Source: Megamerina dolium
Lineage: Eukaryota; Arthropoda; Insecta; Diptera; Megamerinidae
Direction of reading: 5' to 3'
NCBI GenBank assembly: GCA_963854835.1
Contig: OY978526.1
Location: 28,509,073 to 28,573,072 of the forward strand
DNA length: 64,000 bases
The notes under the pieces were generated by a model. The model saw nothing but the letters and a program-made list of their open reading frames with translations, searched no databases and had not been told where the DNA came from. The translations under genes were made by a program, and so were the position numbers. Numbering within the stretch: position 1 is the first letter of the stretch; each line of letters opens with the position of its first letter. Shown here piece after piece: positions 49,960 to 61,668 of this stretch.

Positions 49960-51185
49960 CGTGCGGTTTGCTAAGAGATGGCGTAACTTGATTATTATTC
50001 CATCGTTTTTTCAATATTCCGAACATGCGTTGGAAAGCTACTGTCATTGTGCGTCTTTCACAGTAAGTGTCATTCATTTGAAGTGTAAACAACACACATT
50101 TTTTTTCACTCAAATATGTCGAACTTTGTGCCTGAAAAAGTGTTTTTGTGGGGAGTTCTTCTTCATTACTTTAATATGAAGAAAACTCGTGCCGAAAGTC
50201 ATCGTATTTTGGTGAAAGTTTATGGTGAATATGCTCTAGCTGAGCGAACGTGCCAAATGTAGTTTGCATGATTTAAAAGTGTTAATTTTGGCTTGAAAGA
50301 CGAAGAACGTCCTGGGCAGCCAAAAGAGTGAAGATGAAGAACTGGAAGCATTCCTCGATGAAGATTGTTGCCAAACACAAGGAGAACTTTGCAGAATCTT
50401 TAGGAGTCTTTCAAGCAGCCATTTCAAAACGTTTAAAAGCAGCCGGATACATTCAAAAGCAAGGAAATTGGGTGCCACATGAACTGAAGCCGAGAGACGT
50501 TGAAAGGCGATTTTGCATGTCCGATATGCTGCTGGAATGCCAAAAAAAGAAATCATATTTGCATCGAATTGTTACTGGTGATAAAAAATGGATCCATTAT
50601 GACAACCCCCAGCGCAAAAAATCATATGTGAAACCCGGTCCACCAGCCATATCAACAGCAAAGCCGAATATCCATGGCTCGAAGGTAATGCTCTGTATTT
50701 GGTGTGATCAGAAGGGTGTGCTATATTATGAGCTGCTAAAATCGAGTCAAACCATCAATGGAGAACGCTACCGAACACAATTAATCCATGTGAAGAGAGC
50801 AATAGCCGAAAAACGCCCGACCAGACATGACTCCATAATTTTCCATCATGACAACGCTCGGCCTCATGTTGCAACAGCGGTCAAAAACTATTTGGAAAAC
50901 AGCGGCTGGGAAGTTTTGGCTCACCCGCCTCATAGCCCAGACCTTGCCCTCATCTTGCAGAACGCCCTCACTGGAATAAGGTTCACACCAGAACAGTGTA
51001 TTAAAAATTGGCTTGATTCATTCTTTGCCACCAAGCCGGCGCAGTTCTTTTGGGATGGAATCCACAAATTGCCAGAAAGATGGGAAAAAGTCATAGCTTC
51101 AGATGGGTAATACTTTTAATAATACTATTTCACATGTGTTTCTTAAATAAACGTACAAATATCAATCAATCAATAGAAGATCCTA
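49960..51185 (+). pseudogene. Mos1-like (mauritiana-type) mariner, third catalytic Asp deleted
   Basis: Leader and start ATG at 50116-50118 (MSNFVPEKVFLWGVLLHYF, then NMKKTRAESHRILVKVYGE). An in-frame TAG replaces the Trp codon after TCQM (50260-50262), and a TGA follows three codons later. After a frameshift near 50330 a long open stretch carries SKRLKAAGYIQKQGNWVPHE, LHRIVTGDKKWIHYDNPQR (first Asp present, the usual Glu after it is Lys), IWCDQKGVLYYELLK, FHHDNARPHVATAV (second Asp) and HPPHSPDLA. Here the usual LAPSDYHLF is missing: LA runs directly into LILQNALTG, so about seven residues and the third Asp are lost. It then ends HKLPERWEKVIASDG at the TAA at 51108-51110. Terminal repeats were not located. 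Confidence 0.82.
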
Positions 51186-53919
51186 ACATTCCTAGATGAT
51201 CTTTGATTGTAGTATTTTTTACGTGGTAATTGTGGACAATACACCCTTTTGAGCAGATTCTGAGCCGGGCTTATTTTAAAATCATATTTTATGAGTCACA
51301 AAACTCCTTTAGGAATTTTTTATGGCAAACTTTTGCTGTCGGAAAAATTATGAATTACTTATTAACACGTAGCCTACACTCAAATTTTTGTCTTTTTGAA
51401 ATTTTTACTGTTGAATCAAGCATTAACCTAACTATGAATTTTGATTAAATATTTTACGAATATTATTGACAATGGATTATTAGCTCTAGAAAAAACCAAC
51501 TGCTAATTCAAATCAGATACAATTTTCTACGAAGATTCACGATTGGCCTATGAACTAAGATGATGACGATGAGCAGATCAGTTGTGGTTGAATTTTAGCA
51601 GGTTGACGATCTCAATTGTTATGCTTAGATTGAAATTCAGAAACTGTCAAAATGATAATTTTTAGAACTAAGTATTTGGAAAGATGGATCTATTGCCTAA
51701 AGAAATTTATGATTGTACGAAGCAAAAAAAAAAAAAAAAAATTAATTAAAAATATAAAACGAACATAATTTTGTTTTTTTTTTTGTTAATAAATTTAGTG
51801 AACTTTTGTTAGGTTCTTCCTTCATACATGATTAATATATAAGATTAATTTGCTGAAATTAAATTTATTGGCTTTTGAAAAGTGGAAACACAACAAACAC
51901 AAGAAGACGAGCAACAACCGCAAAGATGAAAAAAATAAAATAAAATAAAAATCAGTAAATAAAATTAAAAATTGTTCTTTCCATTGTTGTTGTTGCTGTT
52001 GTTGTTGTTGTAAGTGCTTTCTTCGTCGATGTTTTTTTCTTATTGTTCTCTTCTATTAAACATACAAGACTTTCGTCATCATCTTGTCAGCTCATTGTCA
52101 GCTGCAAGACATTGTTGTTATGTGCATTTGTATGTTCCTGTTCGTGAATATGTGTACATATGTATGGTATGTGCGTTTATTTATAATGCAATATTCTTAA
52201 GTGAAATTAAATTGAACAGAACACATTCAAGTGTGCACATTGCACACATGCATGTTAGTTACATTGAGTGTATGTGAGTGTAGCTACAATATATTTATAT
52301 ATCTATACTTTCATACTTAACTGTATATATACCATCACCATCGCCATCATCACATTATAACATTGCATCATGGGACATTCCACACTTTTGTTGAAACTTT
52401 CATACGCACATCCACCTTATAATCACATATGTGTACGACACTGACATTCATATATGAATGCTTTTTTTTCGCAACATGTTGATATCGTATGTTGCTATTT
52501 ATATGTATACAAATACTTTGATTATTACTATGATAATATTATGTCCAGGAAAATGTTATGCTCCAAATTTAAATACTATCTCAATTTACTAACCAAAAAA
52601 TTGACTGAAGGAAAATGTTTTCTTTTATTATCGTTTTCGAAGGTTTCAAAAGATTTAAAAATTGTTATAACAAGTAATGCTGAACTATAGAAAATATATG
52701 CATCATTATATTAAAAAAATATATATGCTTTTGCGTATGCAGGTACAAACATCCAACACAGTACACAATGCATACCTTCTCCTTTGTGAAATTTGGTGAA
52801 ATATCATTATGATTTCGCTTTTATGCGTTTATGTATTCGCATGTATATGTATGTGTGAGTGTATGCGTATGAACAATTATGGATGCCTTAGGAGTGCAAG
52901 GAGGGCAGGTGTAAAGCCATTGCAGTTTGGTGTTAATTAAAAGCCATAACGTGTATAGTAAAAATGTTTTTCTTGGTGAGATACTCGAATTAAAAGTGTT
53001 CCTTTTAGTTTCGCAGTAATAGACTACTTTTGAATGAATTGTATTCAGATTTATTATTTATATCCAAAAAGAGTATTGTCAAAAGGATTTACAAGAATGA
53101 ACAAGTACCTGTACACTAATCTATTTTCATGAATACAAAAGACTTTTTACTCAAGAGATTCGATACTTTAAGTGATATTAAATTATTAAAAAAATTATCT
53201 TATGAATTTCGAGTACCCTCTAGTTTGTATTTGAATGTTTGTATGAGTGAGTTAATTTTCGCTTTGTTTAAAATGCACGTTAACAATGTATATAAAAGGT
53301 ATTGTGAACAATTTGGCTTAAGTTCATTAGAATCTTTTGTTGCGCAAAAGATTGAGAGCAATTTTTTAATAAGTTTTTAATATAAACTAATTTAGCTTGA
53401 TATTATGTTTGCCATGATTTCATCTTTCATTTTCCATAAGGATGTGTTTGCGAGTGGCTACCTTCTTGTCTGCATTTTCTCGGCCAATATTATTAATACA
53501 CACAGGCACACTCATTTTGTTGAGTTTTGGTATGTGTATGTATAGCGTTCGTCTTTGATTGAGTTTTTAATTTTAAATAAAACACTACATACTGTCTATA
53601 ATTTTTTTTTGGGTGCGGGTAATTGTCTTAATTAGTTTGTGTTAAAGGAAAATTAAAAAAAAAATCCAATATATAGGGGCGAAAAAAATCTCAACAATAT
53701 TATCAACTAAATAGCAAAACAGTTCGTGAGCATATAAATTTTATTGACAGCATCCTCATCATTACCATCATTATCAGCAAGAATCAAATATTTGATTTGG
53801 TTAGAAAGTTCGTTCGGTTTTTTTTTTGTTTTTTCAAAGAGATCACGTATTCTAATTTCTACATAGATATTAACACACAAGCTTAAAACGACTAGCAATT
53901 ATAATTAATATATCAAATT
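51186..53919. other. gene-free A/T-rich stretch
   Basis: (TTG)n near 51984-52010, A runs near 51726-51740. The 83-codon frame at 53129-53380 has a balanced composition but no recognised domain or promoter. I do not call it a gene. Confidence 0.4.
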
Positions 53920-54560
53920 TCAACGTCATAGCTTCATATATTCGTATTCAGAGTGTGAAAAATACATACGGAAACATATTTTTATGTGGGAGGCGGGCTT
54001 GAATCATTTTCGATTGTGCTCATTTTCAAAATAATCCATTCATTGGTAAATATGGTCGTATATATTGAGTTTGAGCTCAATGCCTTTATCATTTCGCACG
54101 TAAACTGTGAAAACATATATACGGAAGCACACTTTTGTATGGGCGGTAGGCGTAATTTTCATCCGATTTCAACAATTCTCAAAGCACTACATTAATTAGC
54201 AAATATAATCATATGTACGAAGTTTTAGTTTCATAGTTTTGTATTCTCGTGCGTAAAGTGTAAAAAAAGACATATGAAGTCAAATTTTTGTATGAAAGCT
54301 AGGTGTGGTTTTCATCCGATTGAGTCAATTATCGAATTGGTTCATTTATTGAAAAATAAAATAGTATATACAAGGTTTCAGCGTCGTAGCTTGACATTTT
54401 CGAACATTGAGTTAGAAAACATACACACAGAAACATATTTTTGTATGGGAGGTAGACTTGGTATTCATGAGATTTCACCCATTTACAAACTCATCCATCT
54501 ATCTGATATATTTTTAAAATTTCAATTTGTCTTTGCCTTTGAATTTGTATGAAGAATAAA
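53920..54560 (+). repeat. ~150-bp dispersed tandem repeat array, fifth locus
   Basis: Four units. CATAGCTTCATATATTCGTA near 53929 and later counterparts near 54090, 54230 and 54390 are followed by an AAAGTGTNAAAA box and ACGGAAACATATTTTT or ACACTTTTGTATGGG. GTAGGCGTAATTTTCATCCG or variants follow. Spacing is about 150 bp. Open frames of 69 and 92 codons arise because each unit happens to be open in one phase. No protein function is implied. Confidence 0.65.
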
Positions 54561-55749
54561 AAACTGAACGAACTTTCTCACCAACTCAATATTTGTCGTT
54601 AGCCTTCATTCACTAAAAACTGTGTCAAGAAGTGTTTGACAAGTATCAAATTGTTGTTTGCGTTTATGAGAAATATATATATACATTTATCTTCTACCCC
54701 AAATCATTGTTAATGAGGGAGGAACTGATACAATAACACCTCCGCCATCATCTCAACGCTATGCATTATTAAAGCTTATAAAATAGTAATTTTAAGCTAA
54801 TTGTCGAACAAAAGCAAGTGCTTTTAATACGCCCATGATGAAAATGGTGACAAAGACAATGACGACGGTGACGACAATGACAGGACTTCCGTTTCCGTTG
54901 TGAAATAATGGAATGACACGAACAAAAGTTAAAGCGCTTCATTGCGACACACCAAAAGGTAGTGACGATAAATAGAGGGACAGAAAGAAAGAAGATTACT
55001 AGAACAAATCATAGCGTATAAGAAACATGCTTTGATTATTTAGTTAATTGAATTTTCGTTGTGGATTTTTGCCATTGTTGTTATTACGGTTGTCATCGTG
55101 ATCTCGCTCATTTCGTATTGTACGCTTGATTGAGTAAAAATTGAAAATCCATAATCCATATATATTTAAGAATATGTAGAAGAGCGAGAGAGAAGAAGTG
55201 TTACACTAAATGATGTTGTTTTATATGCATTGATTTACCTTCTTCTTCTTCTTCTTCTTCACCTTTTGCCGCCTTCCCTTTAACTTATACAGTACTCGTA
55301 ATTATTGGGTTCAAATAGAAATAGAAGAATAGAATAGAAAAAAAAAAGCAAAAATTCCATTCAATAGCTAGCTATGTATATCATACATTGATATGAAATT
55401 CATTAATTATGCGACTCAGATGCCATAGCTTAAAGCATTAAAAGGACAAAATGCTTAATAAATTTGATGAAATTTATACAATATAATTTACAAAAAATAA
55501 ATACCAACATAAATATAATAAATTAATTGATCATTTATATAGAATATTTATGTGGAAATTTTAATTAATCATACATAATGCCACCATTACAACGATATAT
55601 TGTATTTAGTAAGCCAAAGAATTGAAAAGGGTAATAGAATTGTATGATTACATTTGCGTACTAAATGGATTATGAAATTCTGAACATATTTTGAATTTTT
55701 TTTTTGTATATTTACTCATTCTATTTGTATTAGTGCTTATTCTTGTATT
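54561..55749. other. gene-free A/T-rich stretch
   Basis: CTT/TTC tract at about 55240-55260. Nothing else recognised. Confidence 0.5.
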
Positions 55750-55909
55750 TATATATACAGTGGCGTTGCCAGGATTTTAGCAAGAAGGGGGAGAGGGGTG
55801 CTTGGTTGAGGTTTGTCAAGGAAAATATGTTTTTTAATGAATGATTTTTAAATATCTAATATGTTATTATTTTTCTTTTTTAACAAGTCCATCGGCCACT
55901 GTATATACA
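55750..55909. mobile_element. 144-bp hAT-like MITE
   Basis: Element 55758-55901 begins CAGTGGCGTTGCCAGGATTT and ends GGCCACTG, with CAGTGGC/GCCACTG as terminal inverted repeat. Flanks TATATATA (55750-55757) and TATATACA (55902-55909) are eight bases with one mismatch, the duplication length of hAT transposons. The CAGTGGCG terminus is a common hAT-type end. Non-coding. Confidence 0.7.
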
Positions 55910-56635
55910 ATACATAGTTATTTAACTATTTATTGCTTTAAAAAAAAATAAGAAGGCCGTGCAAACAACATAAACATTTCAATACGTATTTGGGTTCGCT
56001 AAATGTGAAATTTAATCGTAGGCTGTTTTGACTTTGTCAGTTCATATTACGTTCCTAAGCTCAAACAATTTATGGACTCTGAAATATCCATTGAAATAAC
56101 CAGAATTGCCTCTAAAAGGGTAAAATGTATGTATGTCATCTATTCTCCCCAACATTATTCCCTATATCCCGTTAACTTTAAAAACGAAGTCTTTCACGCT
56201 CTGGTAGTAGCTCTGGTAGTGCCGTAAAGCTTATTAATTTTTACTAATCAGTATTTTTTCTGAACATAATTGCTTCGTAACTTTTCTTCTCTGCTTATGA
56301 AGACTCCCCTATAAAATGAGCTTGAAAGCAGCTGAAAGTCGACAAATGATAAGTCGATAAATGCCAATAATTCATCATTTGAGCGAACGAAAAAAAATGG
56401 ATGACTGACTCTCATCAGTTCTTTTGTTTCAATATTTTCCTCCTAAATATATATAACCTCTATCTCAACACATTCAGATGGATTTCCTACAAAATTAGTA
56501 TTTTTGAAATTTTATAAAAGGAAGGTAATTGTTAAATTCGTTCGGTAGAAATAATGGCCAGCAAAAACGAATGGAATCTAATGGGATCTAAAAACCGTTT
56601 CCTTGGGAGACATGAATTGTTGATTTTCTAATGTT
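55910..56635. other. gene-free A/T-rich stretch
   Basis: Nothing recognised apart from a short 'CTCTAAAAGGGTAAAATGTATG' phrase near 56112 that echoes the AGGGGT repeat family. Confidence 0.4.
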
Positions 56636-56912
56636 TACAAGGGCGGTCCCAGAACTACCCGACCTAACAAAGAAAACACAACAAATTTGAGAAAATTTTT
56701 CTTTATTTCTCAACATAATCTCCTTTTAGCTCTATGTACTTTTCCCAGCGATATTCTATAGCTTCGATACCCTGTTTATAGTATGAACTATTTATCTCAT
56801 TAAAATAGCCATCTACTGCAGACTTCACCTCTTCATTGTTTGCAAATCTTCTACCACTAAGCCATTTTTTCAAATTTGGAAATAGAAAATAATCCGAAGG
56901 AGGTAAATTTCT
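56636..56912 (-). mobile_element. Mariner 3' fragment, same family as 45.8 kb
   Basis: Starts at the TA at 56636-56637 with terminal repeat CAAGGGCGGTCCCAGAACTA, closer to the consensus than the right end of the 45.8-kb copy. The minus strand encodes the transposase C-terminus: PSDYF, then KKWLSGRRFANNEEVKSAV, then ending with KGDYVEK. It is broken off near 56912, at the DLAPSD motif. Everything upstream of the third catalytic Asp is absent. Confidence 0.82.
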
Positions 56913-57200
56913 GCATTTCGTAGGGGATTACCTATAATTGGTGAATATAGGGAGCAAGTATGTTTTAGAAAAAATGTTGAGTGATAAAAACAAATGGAGG
57001 TTGGTCCAATATTTCATCAATATAAAGGCTCTGTGGGAGCAGTGCGATGGAATTTCATGAAAACGTCAGTTTTTTTCGGGAGCTCATCCAAGGGGGTAAA
57101 GATAGAGGATAAGTACGTTCGAGAAAAATTATGGAGAGACAAATTTATGGCGACTGGGGAAAATTTATAAATTCTTGTGGTTAAAAACTACGTCCATTAA
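56913..57200. repeat. Old dispersed repeat with 'AGGGG-T' units
   Basis: Units near 56925-56990 and 57085-57145 share 'TAGGGGATTACC' or 'AAGGGGGTAAAGATAGAGGAT' and 'AAGTACGTTCGAGAAAAATT' with 38.0-38.6 kb. The mariner fragment is broken exactly where this repeat begins, so one probably inserted into or recombined with the other. Confidence 0.4.
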
Positions 57201-59439
57201 TTGGTACAAAAAAATAGCCAAAATCGACAAAACAGCTTGAAGCTATGAATATCTTTAAATATTGTGCTTTTTGTCAATTTTTACGAAACAATTTCGAATT
57301 ATATTAAGCTAAAATATTATTACGTTTTAATTCTGTAAACATTTAATTCCTATATGAATCAATCATGCGGGATTTATTGACAACAATATTTACGCCAATA
57401 TTGCTTGTAATCCAAATTTTGAATAATTCCCGTTTTTGACATACACGCTTGCTTTAGGCGTCAGTTAAACGGCGCATAAACATAAGCTTAGAAACCAAAT
57501 TGACACAGGTTTTGAATATATTCGAACTTTATGTTATATATTTTGGATGATCGATTATATTGCTTTCACGTATGTTTACAATTAGTTATTACTGAACAAA
57601 CATTTTCGTGATAATATTCTTAAAAATTCCCACATCTTTGCAATTCAGAACTAGAAATTCTTTTCTCCATCTTACAAATTCTCTATACTGCTCTTAATAT
57701 TTTCCCCTTCATAATTATGATTGAGCATTGAATTATGATTTAATAAATATAAGAATTGAATTTAAGAAAAAATTCAATTAAACACAATTATGAAAGAGTC
57801 AAATGACTCACCCACAATAATTCTTTATTGTTGACATACAAATGATGCTGCATAATTAAAATACCACAGCAGCAGCTAATTATGCCAATATTTTATTATA
57901 TAAAAACCATACTACCACCGTATATCAGCATCATTAACAAAAAAAATTTATAGCTTGCCAACAAAATCAAAAAAAAGAAAGCAAAAATTTGGAACATTGA
58001 AGCCATAAATTTGTCGCAAAGCCAATAAAGTTAGTTAAAAAAAAAGCAATTTCTTTTACTTTGTTCTTATATATTTTCATTTCAATTCGATTCTTCTATA
58101 TTTTTTCATTTTTTTCCTTTATCCTATTGCAGCAATTTAACTGCAATTCATTTAAACAGCTGCCAAAAATGTAAAAGAAACAAGGAATTAGTGGGTAAGG
58201 AATGGCAACTTTCACAAATTCAGTTCAAGTTCGCGTTTCAATCAAAAAACCAGAAAATAAATAAAAATTAAAAAACGATATAATTTTTTTATAGAAATGA
58301 AGAAGAAGAAGAAGAAAAAATATACACATATAGATAAATGAATATTGTCATAATATTTCAAACAATGTGGCAGCTTTGCATGCCATATAGTCAGCTATAA
58401 TATATTTTATGCATACACACACACACGATCATAGTAACCATAGCAAGTATAGAATGGGAAACCATCATAATGTATAGTTTCGACTAAACGAATACGACAT
58501 GTGGTTGAGAAAACAAAAATGCAATTACTACTACAACAACAATACACATTCGAATGGATATAAAATTTAATTTCACTTTTTTCTCATTTCGTTGTCACGA
58601 ATTTGTGTGTTGTTGCCAATGCAACAACAGTATTCAGAAAAACAGCTGCAAGTGTTGCCAACTAGGCAACAACAACAAGACAATATGTACTCGATGTTGC
58701 TTTTGTTATAAAATTTTTGCGATATTTCTACTAGTCAGTATGTACACAGCTATATATTCGACTAAAATGATGAAAATATGATTTTCGTAAAGAAATTACG
58801 AAATTAAATGTGGAAACCCTACGTTGAAACTAATATGTATTTAGTAAGATATTGCCAACAGATATATGTGTAGTTATTAAAACATTTTGTACTGCAATTG
58901 ATTGCAGCATTATACTTATGAGCATAGTGGGATATACATATATAGTTTTCCTTATTGATTTGTAAGTCCGCATGTAGCTCAATATAATGTAAAGCTTTCC
59001 ACATTTCATCTCAATAAAATCTTCTATTTGCATTAATTTCTCTTCTTTTGTTGCATAATATTGTATTTTCTTGTTTCATTTGCTTTCAAAAAAATAACAT
59101 TTACTATCATATTTCATAGTTCTTACTCTTGCCATTCTATCGCATTTATCGTTTTACTTGAATGTACAGATATTATTTTTCTTACTGTCGGACAATTTAT
59201 GCAAAAAGCAGATGGTAAATTAAATGGAAAATTTGTATGCAGCAAATGTGTAATTTTGTTTGTATGATATATCTGTTGCAGAAATAAAATGTTGAAATGT
59301 GAATTAAAAATTTTCATAATTGGAAAATGCTGCTGCTTCAGAATGTAGTCGAGGTTTTAAGTTTTATAATGAGACACAGAACGAGTAAGGGAGCTCATGA
59401 GTTTATAAACAGACAGATACAGGCCGAAGCGCTTCGTCT
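57201..59439. other. gene-free A/T-rich stretch
   Basis: No gene recognised. The Cys-rich 75-codon frame at 58554-58781 is built from TTGCCAAC/CAACAA phrases and is probably chance. Confidence 0.45.
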
Positions 59440-59620
59440 TTCCACAGAAGGGTAGATCTGCCTCCTTTGCGTCGTCGACCAACGGATTCCGAATATTACA
59501 CCTTTTTAGCTGGAGCGTACTCTTCCATGAGGACATCATGTGGAACTCAGATTCTGATGATAGCAATGATTGCGATATTGATATTCCAAGCGCCGAACCA
59601 TGACCCTTGAAAAAAGCTCA
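59440..59620 (-). mobile_element. LINE ORF2 C-terminal fragment
   Basis: The minus strand reads as a decayed copy of the EEHAPAKKV / GRRRRGRP region of the family at 15272-15640. TCCATGAGG, TTTTTAGCTGGAGCGTACTC and TGCGTCGTCGACCAACGGAT on the plus strand correspond to that landmark order. Truncated at both sides. A CGATATTGATATTCCAAGCG phrase follows from another part of the element. Confidence 0.6.
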
Positions 59621-60529
59621 AGTTATTGCATATTTATGAACAAATAAAATAATGTAAAAAAGGTTGCATATTTCAAGGGGACATATTTCTGTTTTATTTT
59701 CTGTGGACTTTTATGTTCTTTGTACAAAGATTTTGTCTAAGAATACTCCCAGTAAAATTTTCTTACAAATAATTTTCTAGAATATTTTAACCCTCTAGCG
59801 ACCTCCCATATGCAATTTTATTCAAACTTTCCAAAAAAGGGGTCAAAAATACCCTTTTGTGACTCAAATAGTGGGTTAAAATGTTCTACAAAATTATTCC
59901 TATTCGTATTAAATTATTCGTAAAATTTTACTATATGTCTCTAATACATATATCTCTTCGATATGAGTTTTAACCTCTTTTTCCCTACTTATTCTAAAAG
60001 CAGTCAGGCAAAAAAGTTGCATATTTAAAATTTACATAAAAAAAAAAATTCGGCCTAACAATTCGACCTAAGTTGGAATCAATCCGCCCCCACATGTTAT
60101 ATGTATTTTTATATTTATCTAGGGTCTAGCGTCATGATTTTGCCATCGGATATTTAACGGCCTTAGCCGATTTAGCAATAGCACAACGTATTGCAATTTG
60201 ATTTGGATAAATAAGTTTCGCTTTCTTCAGATAAAATTTGCATTTGCGTGTATTTGTAAATTTTATTCAAGCAATTTCAATCAGCAGATACAATAGTTAA
60301 TAAATATTCATACACACCTGTTTAATATTTTAATTAGCATATAGCACACATATTAGCATAAATTTGCATTAATTGCCATATTCTAATGAACTGTGACAGT
60401 AACAAATAGGATATAACTAACATGGTGTGCTTAATGAAATTTGCTATAATTTTCCTGCAATTTAATTCATTTACGGTACATTATACATACACCATTAGGC
60501 GAATATTGTGCTAATACAGTTTACAAATC
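59621..60529. other. gene-free stretch upstream of the peptide cluster
   Basis: Two lines here carry the phrase AATATTTTAACCCTCTAG and its inexact inverted echo (59781-59890). Otherwise A/T-rich with nothing recognised. It may hold distal regulatory sequence for the peptide genes, but no motif can be defended. Confidence 0.4.
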
Positions 60530-60555
60530 CGCAGAAATATAAACATAAGATCATC

Positions 60556-60564
60556 TCTAAATAG
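60556..60564 (+). promoter_or_regulatory. Degenerate TATA box of peptide gene A
   Basis: TCTAAATAG stands at the place where genes B and C have TATAAATAG. It is 107 bp before the ATG. The surrounding context (TAGTGGGCGTTCAAA versus TAGTGAACATTCAAA) is otherwise shared. The change of the second base may weaken TBP binding. Confidence 0.5.
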
Positions 60565-60662
60565 TGGGCGTTCAAAAGTAATATAGCATAAAGTAAAAAT
60601 TATCACAGAAGAAAGCAAATATTATTCATTAAAATTTTAAGTAAAACAACAACAATACAAAA

Positions 60663-60773
60663 ATGAAACAATTCAATATATATTTTATTGCACTTGTAAT
60701 TGCAATGATTGGTACTGGTGCAATGTCGGCTCTTCCGCTTGATCCGCCTTTTTACGATTTGTTGAGTTACTGA
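60663..60773 (+). CDS. Short secreted peptide, paralog A
   Basis: 36-residue precursor of unknown function. Residues 1-23 (MKQFNIYFIALVIAMIGTGA then MSA) form a typical signal peptide: a basic residue near the start, a hydrophobic core IALVIAMIG and a small residue before the cut. Predicted mature peptide is LPLDPPFYDLLSY (13 residues, net acidic, no Cys, no basic cleavage sites). The ATG is the first after the promoter-like region and is preceded by AAAA. A poly(A) signal AATAAA lies at 60850-60855. It is the first of three tandem paralogs. The frame, signal peptide and LP junction are shared with B and C. The function is unknown: a reproductive-gland, immune or signalling peptide are all possible. 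No intron is needed. Confidence 0.72.
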   Translation: MKQFNIYFIALVIAMIGTGAMSALPLDPPFYDLLSY

Positions 60774-60849
60774 AATAGATTCAATACCTAGAAGTCAATG
60801 GGAAATAAAAACAAGAGTAACCGACTTATAGAATTTTTTTAAAATACGC

Positions 60850-60855
60850 AATAAA
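60850..60855 (+). terminator. Poly(A) signal of peptide gene A
   Basis: AATAAA 77 bp after the stop codon, in an A/T-rich context with a second AATAAA-like site ten bases on. Confidence 0.5.
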
Positions 60856-61019
60856 TAAGCAATAATAAAATTTGATAATTTGTTGAAAATTTTCGAAAAA
60901 AGGAACAAGACTTTCTTGATGCAATTCTTTTGTACTAGGGGATCTAGAATGATTGTCATTTATAAATTATTACTATAAATTCTTATTATAAATGCCTACA
61001 ATATAACAAAACTGAACAA

Positions 61020-61166
61020 TGTCCTAAGGATCAGAGTAGTCACATTCTATGAATCGTGAAATCCGTTGAATGCTAATCTGAGGTCGGACTTCCGCCATCA
61101 CTCTTACCGGGTTTTTTCACGTTCTTGAAAATTTATAGAATATGATTACTCTGGTCCGTCGGTCAA
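61020..61166. mobile_element. ~147-bp MITE within duplicated unit A
   Basis: Left CAGAGTAGTCACATTCTAT and right ATAGAATATGATTACTCTG are inverted copies (17 of 19 bases). They are extended by GTCC-type ends that are clearer in unit C (TGTCCGACGG...CCGTCGGACA at 63226-63359). Unit B has the left half from 62090 and is then interrupted by LINE sequence. It was therefore present before the duplication. Superfamily unknown. Confidence 0.6.
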
Positions 61167-61200
61167 TATATTTTTAGTTTGTAATTCCTTGTATTAAGCA

Positions 61201-61245
61201 CTGGTATACTCGGTCGTAAACTCGGTCGGGAATCAAGTATACCAG
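61201..61245. repeat. Inverted repeat next to LINE tail
   Basis: CTGGTATACT (61201-61210) and AGTATACCAG (61236-61245) form a perfect 10-bp inverted repeat around a 25-base spacer containing two CTCGGTCG-like repeats. It lies directly before the (TTAC)n tail of a LINE fragment. Confidence 0.6.
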
Positions 61246-61490
61246 TTACTTACTTACTTATGTGGCCATAACAACCGAATATCGATTTAGACCGAATACA
61301 ACATGCTTCCCCAGCCATCTCTGTTCTTCTCCACAAAGATTTTGTGTAGGAAATTTCTCTCGAAAACTCCGAGCATTGTACAGGTGAATTCTGATTATTT
61401 CCATCTCAGATGAGACGATGTTAAATATATCGCACTTGTTATTGTCGCAGTTCATTAGAATTATGTAGACGTGTATACAAATTAATTAAA
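61246..61490 (-). mobile_element. LINE 3' fragment, internally deleted, upstream of gene B
   Basis: TTACTTACTTACTTATGTGG (61246 on) is the same 3' tail as at 15272-15300. After about 80 bp, near CTCTGTTCTTC, the sequence jumps to an upstream ORF2 segment (CCACAAAGATTTTGTGTAGG to GTTAAATATATCGCACTTGT). That second segment recurs at 62400-62520 ahead of gene C. The fragment is antisense to the peptide genes. Confidence 0.7.
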
Positions 61491-61556
61491 TATTATTCTA
61501 ATTAAAATTACGTGAATAGAAACAACAAATATGTAGAAATGAATATGATCCACTAC

Positions 61557-61565
61557 TATAAATAG
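61557..61565 (+). promoter_or_regulatory. TATA box of peptide gene B
   Basis: TATAAATAG, 112 bp before the ATG. The 40 bases around it (ATGATCCACTACTATAAATA then GTGAACATTCAAACGAAATA) are almost identical before gene C. A plausible start site is the CATCAT near 61587, about 30 bp downstream. Confidence 0.7.
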
Positions 61566-61668
61566 TGAACATTCAAACGAAATACATCATAGAGTAAATG
61601 CTATCACATTCGAAAGCAATAATTATTAATTAAAAGTCAAGGTTGCATATTGTAAAAAAAAAACAAAA

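Noticed and set aside
53129..53380. 83-codon plus-strand open frame with balanced composition
   Set aside because: No recognised domain, promoter or paralog; length is within chance for this much A/T-rich sequence.
58554..58781. Cys-rich 75-codon frame resembling a small secreted protein
   Set aside because: No signal peptide at the start; Cys codons come from TTG/TGC-rich repeat phrases.
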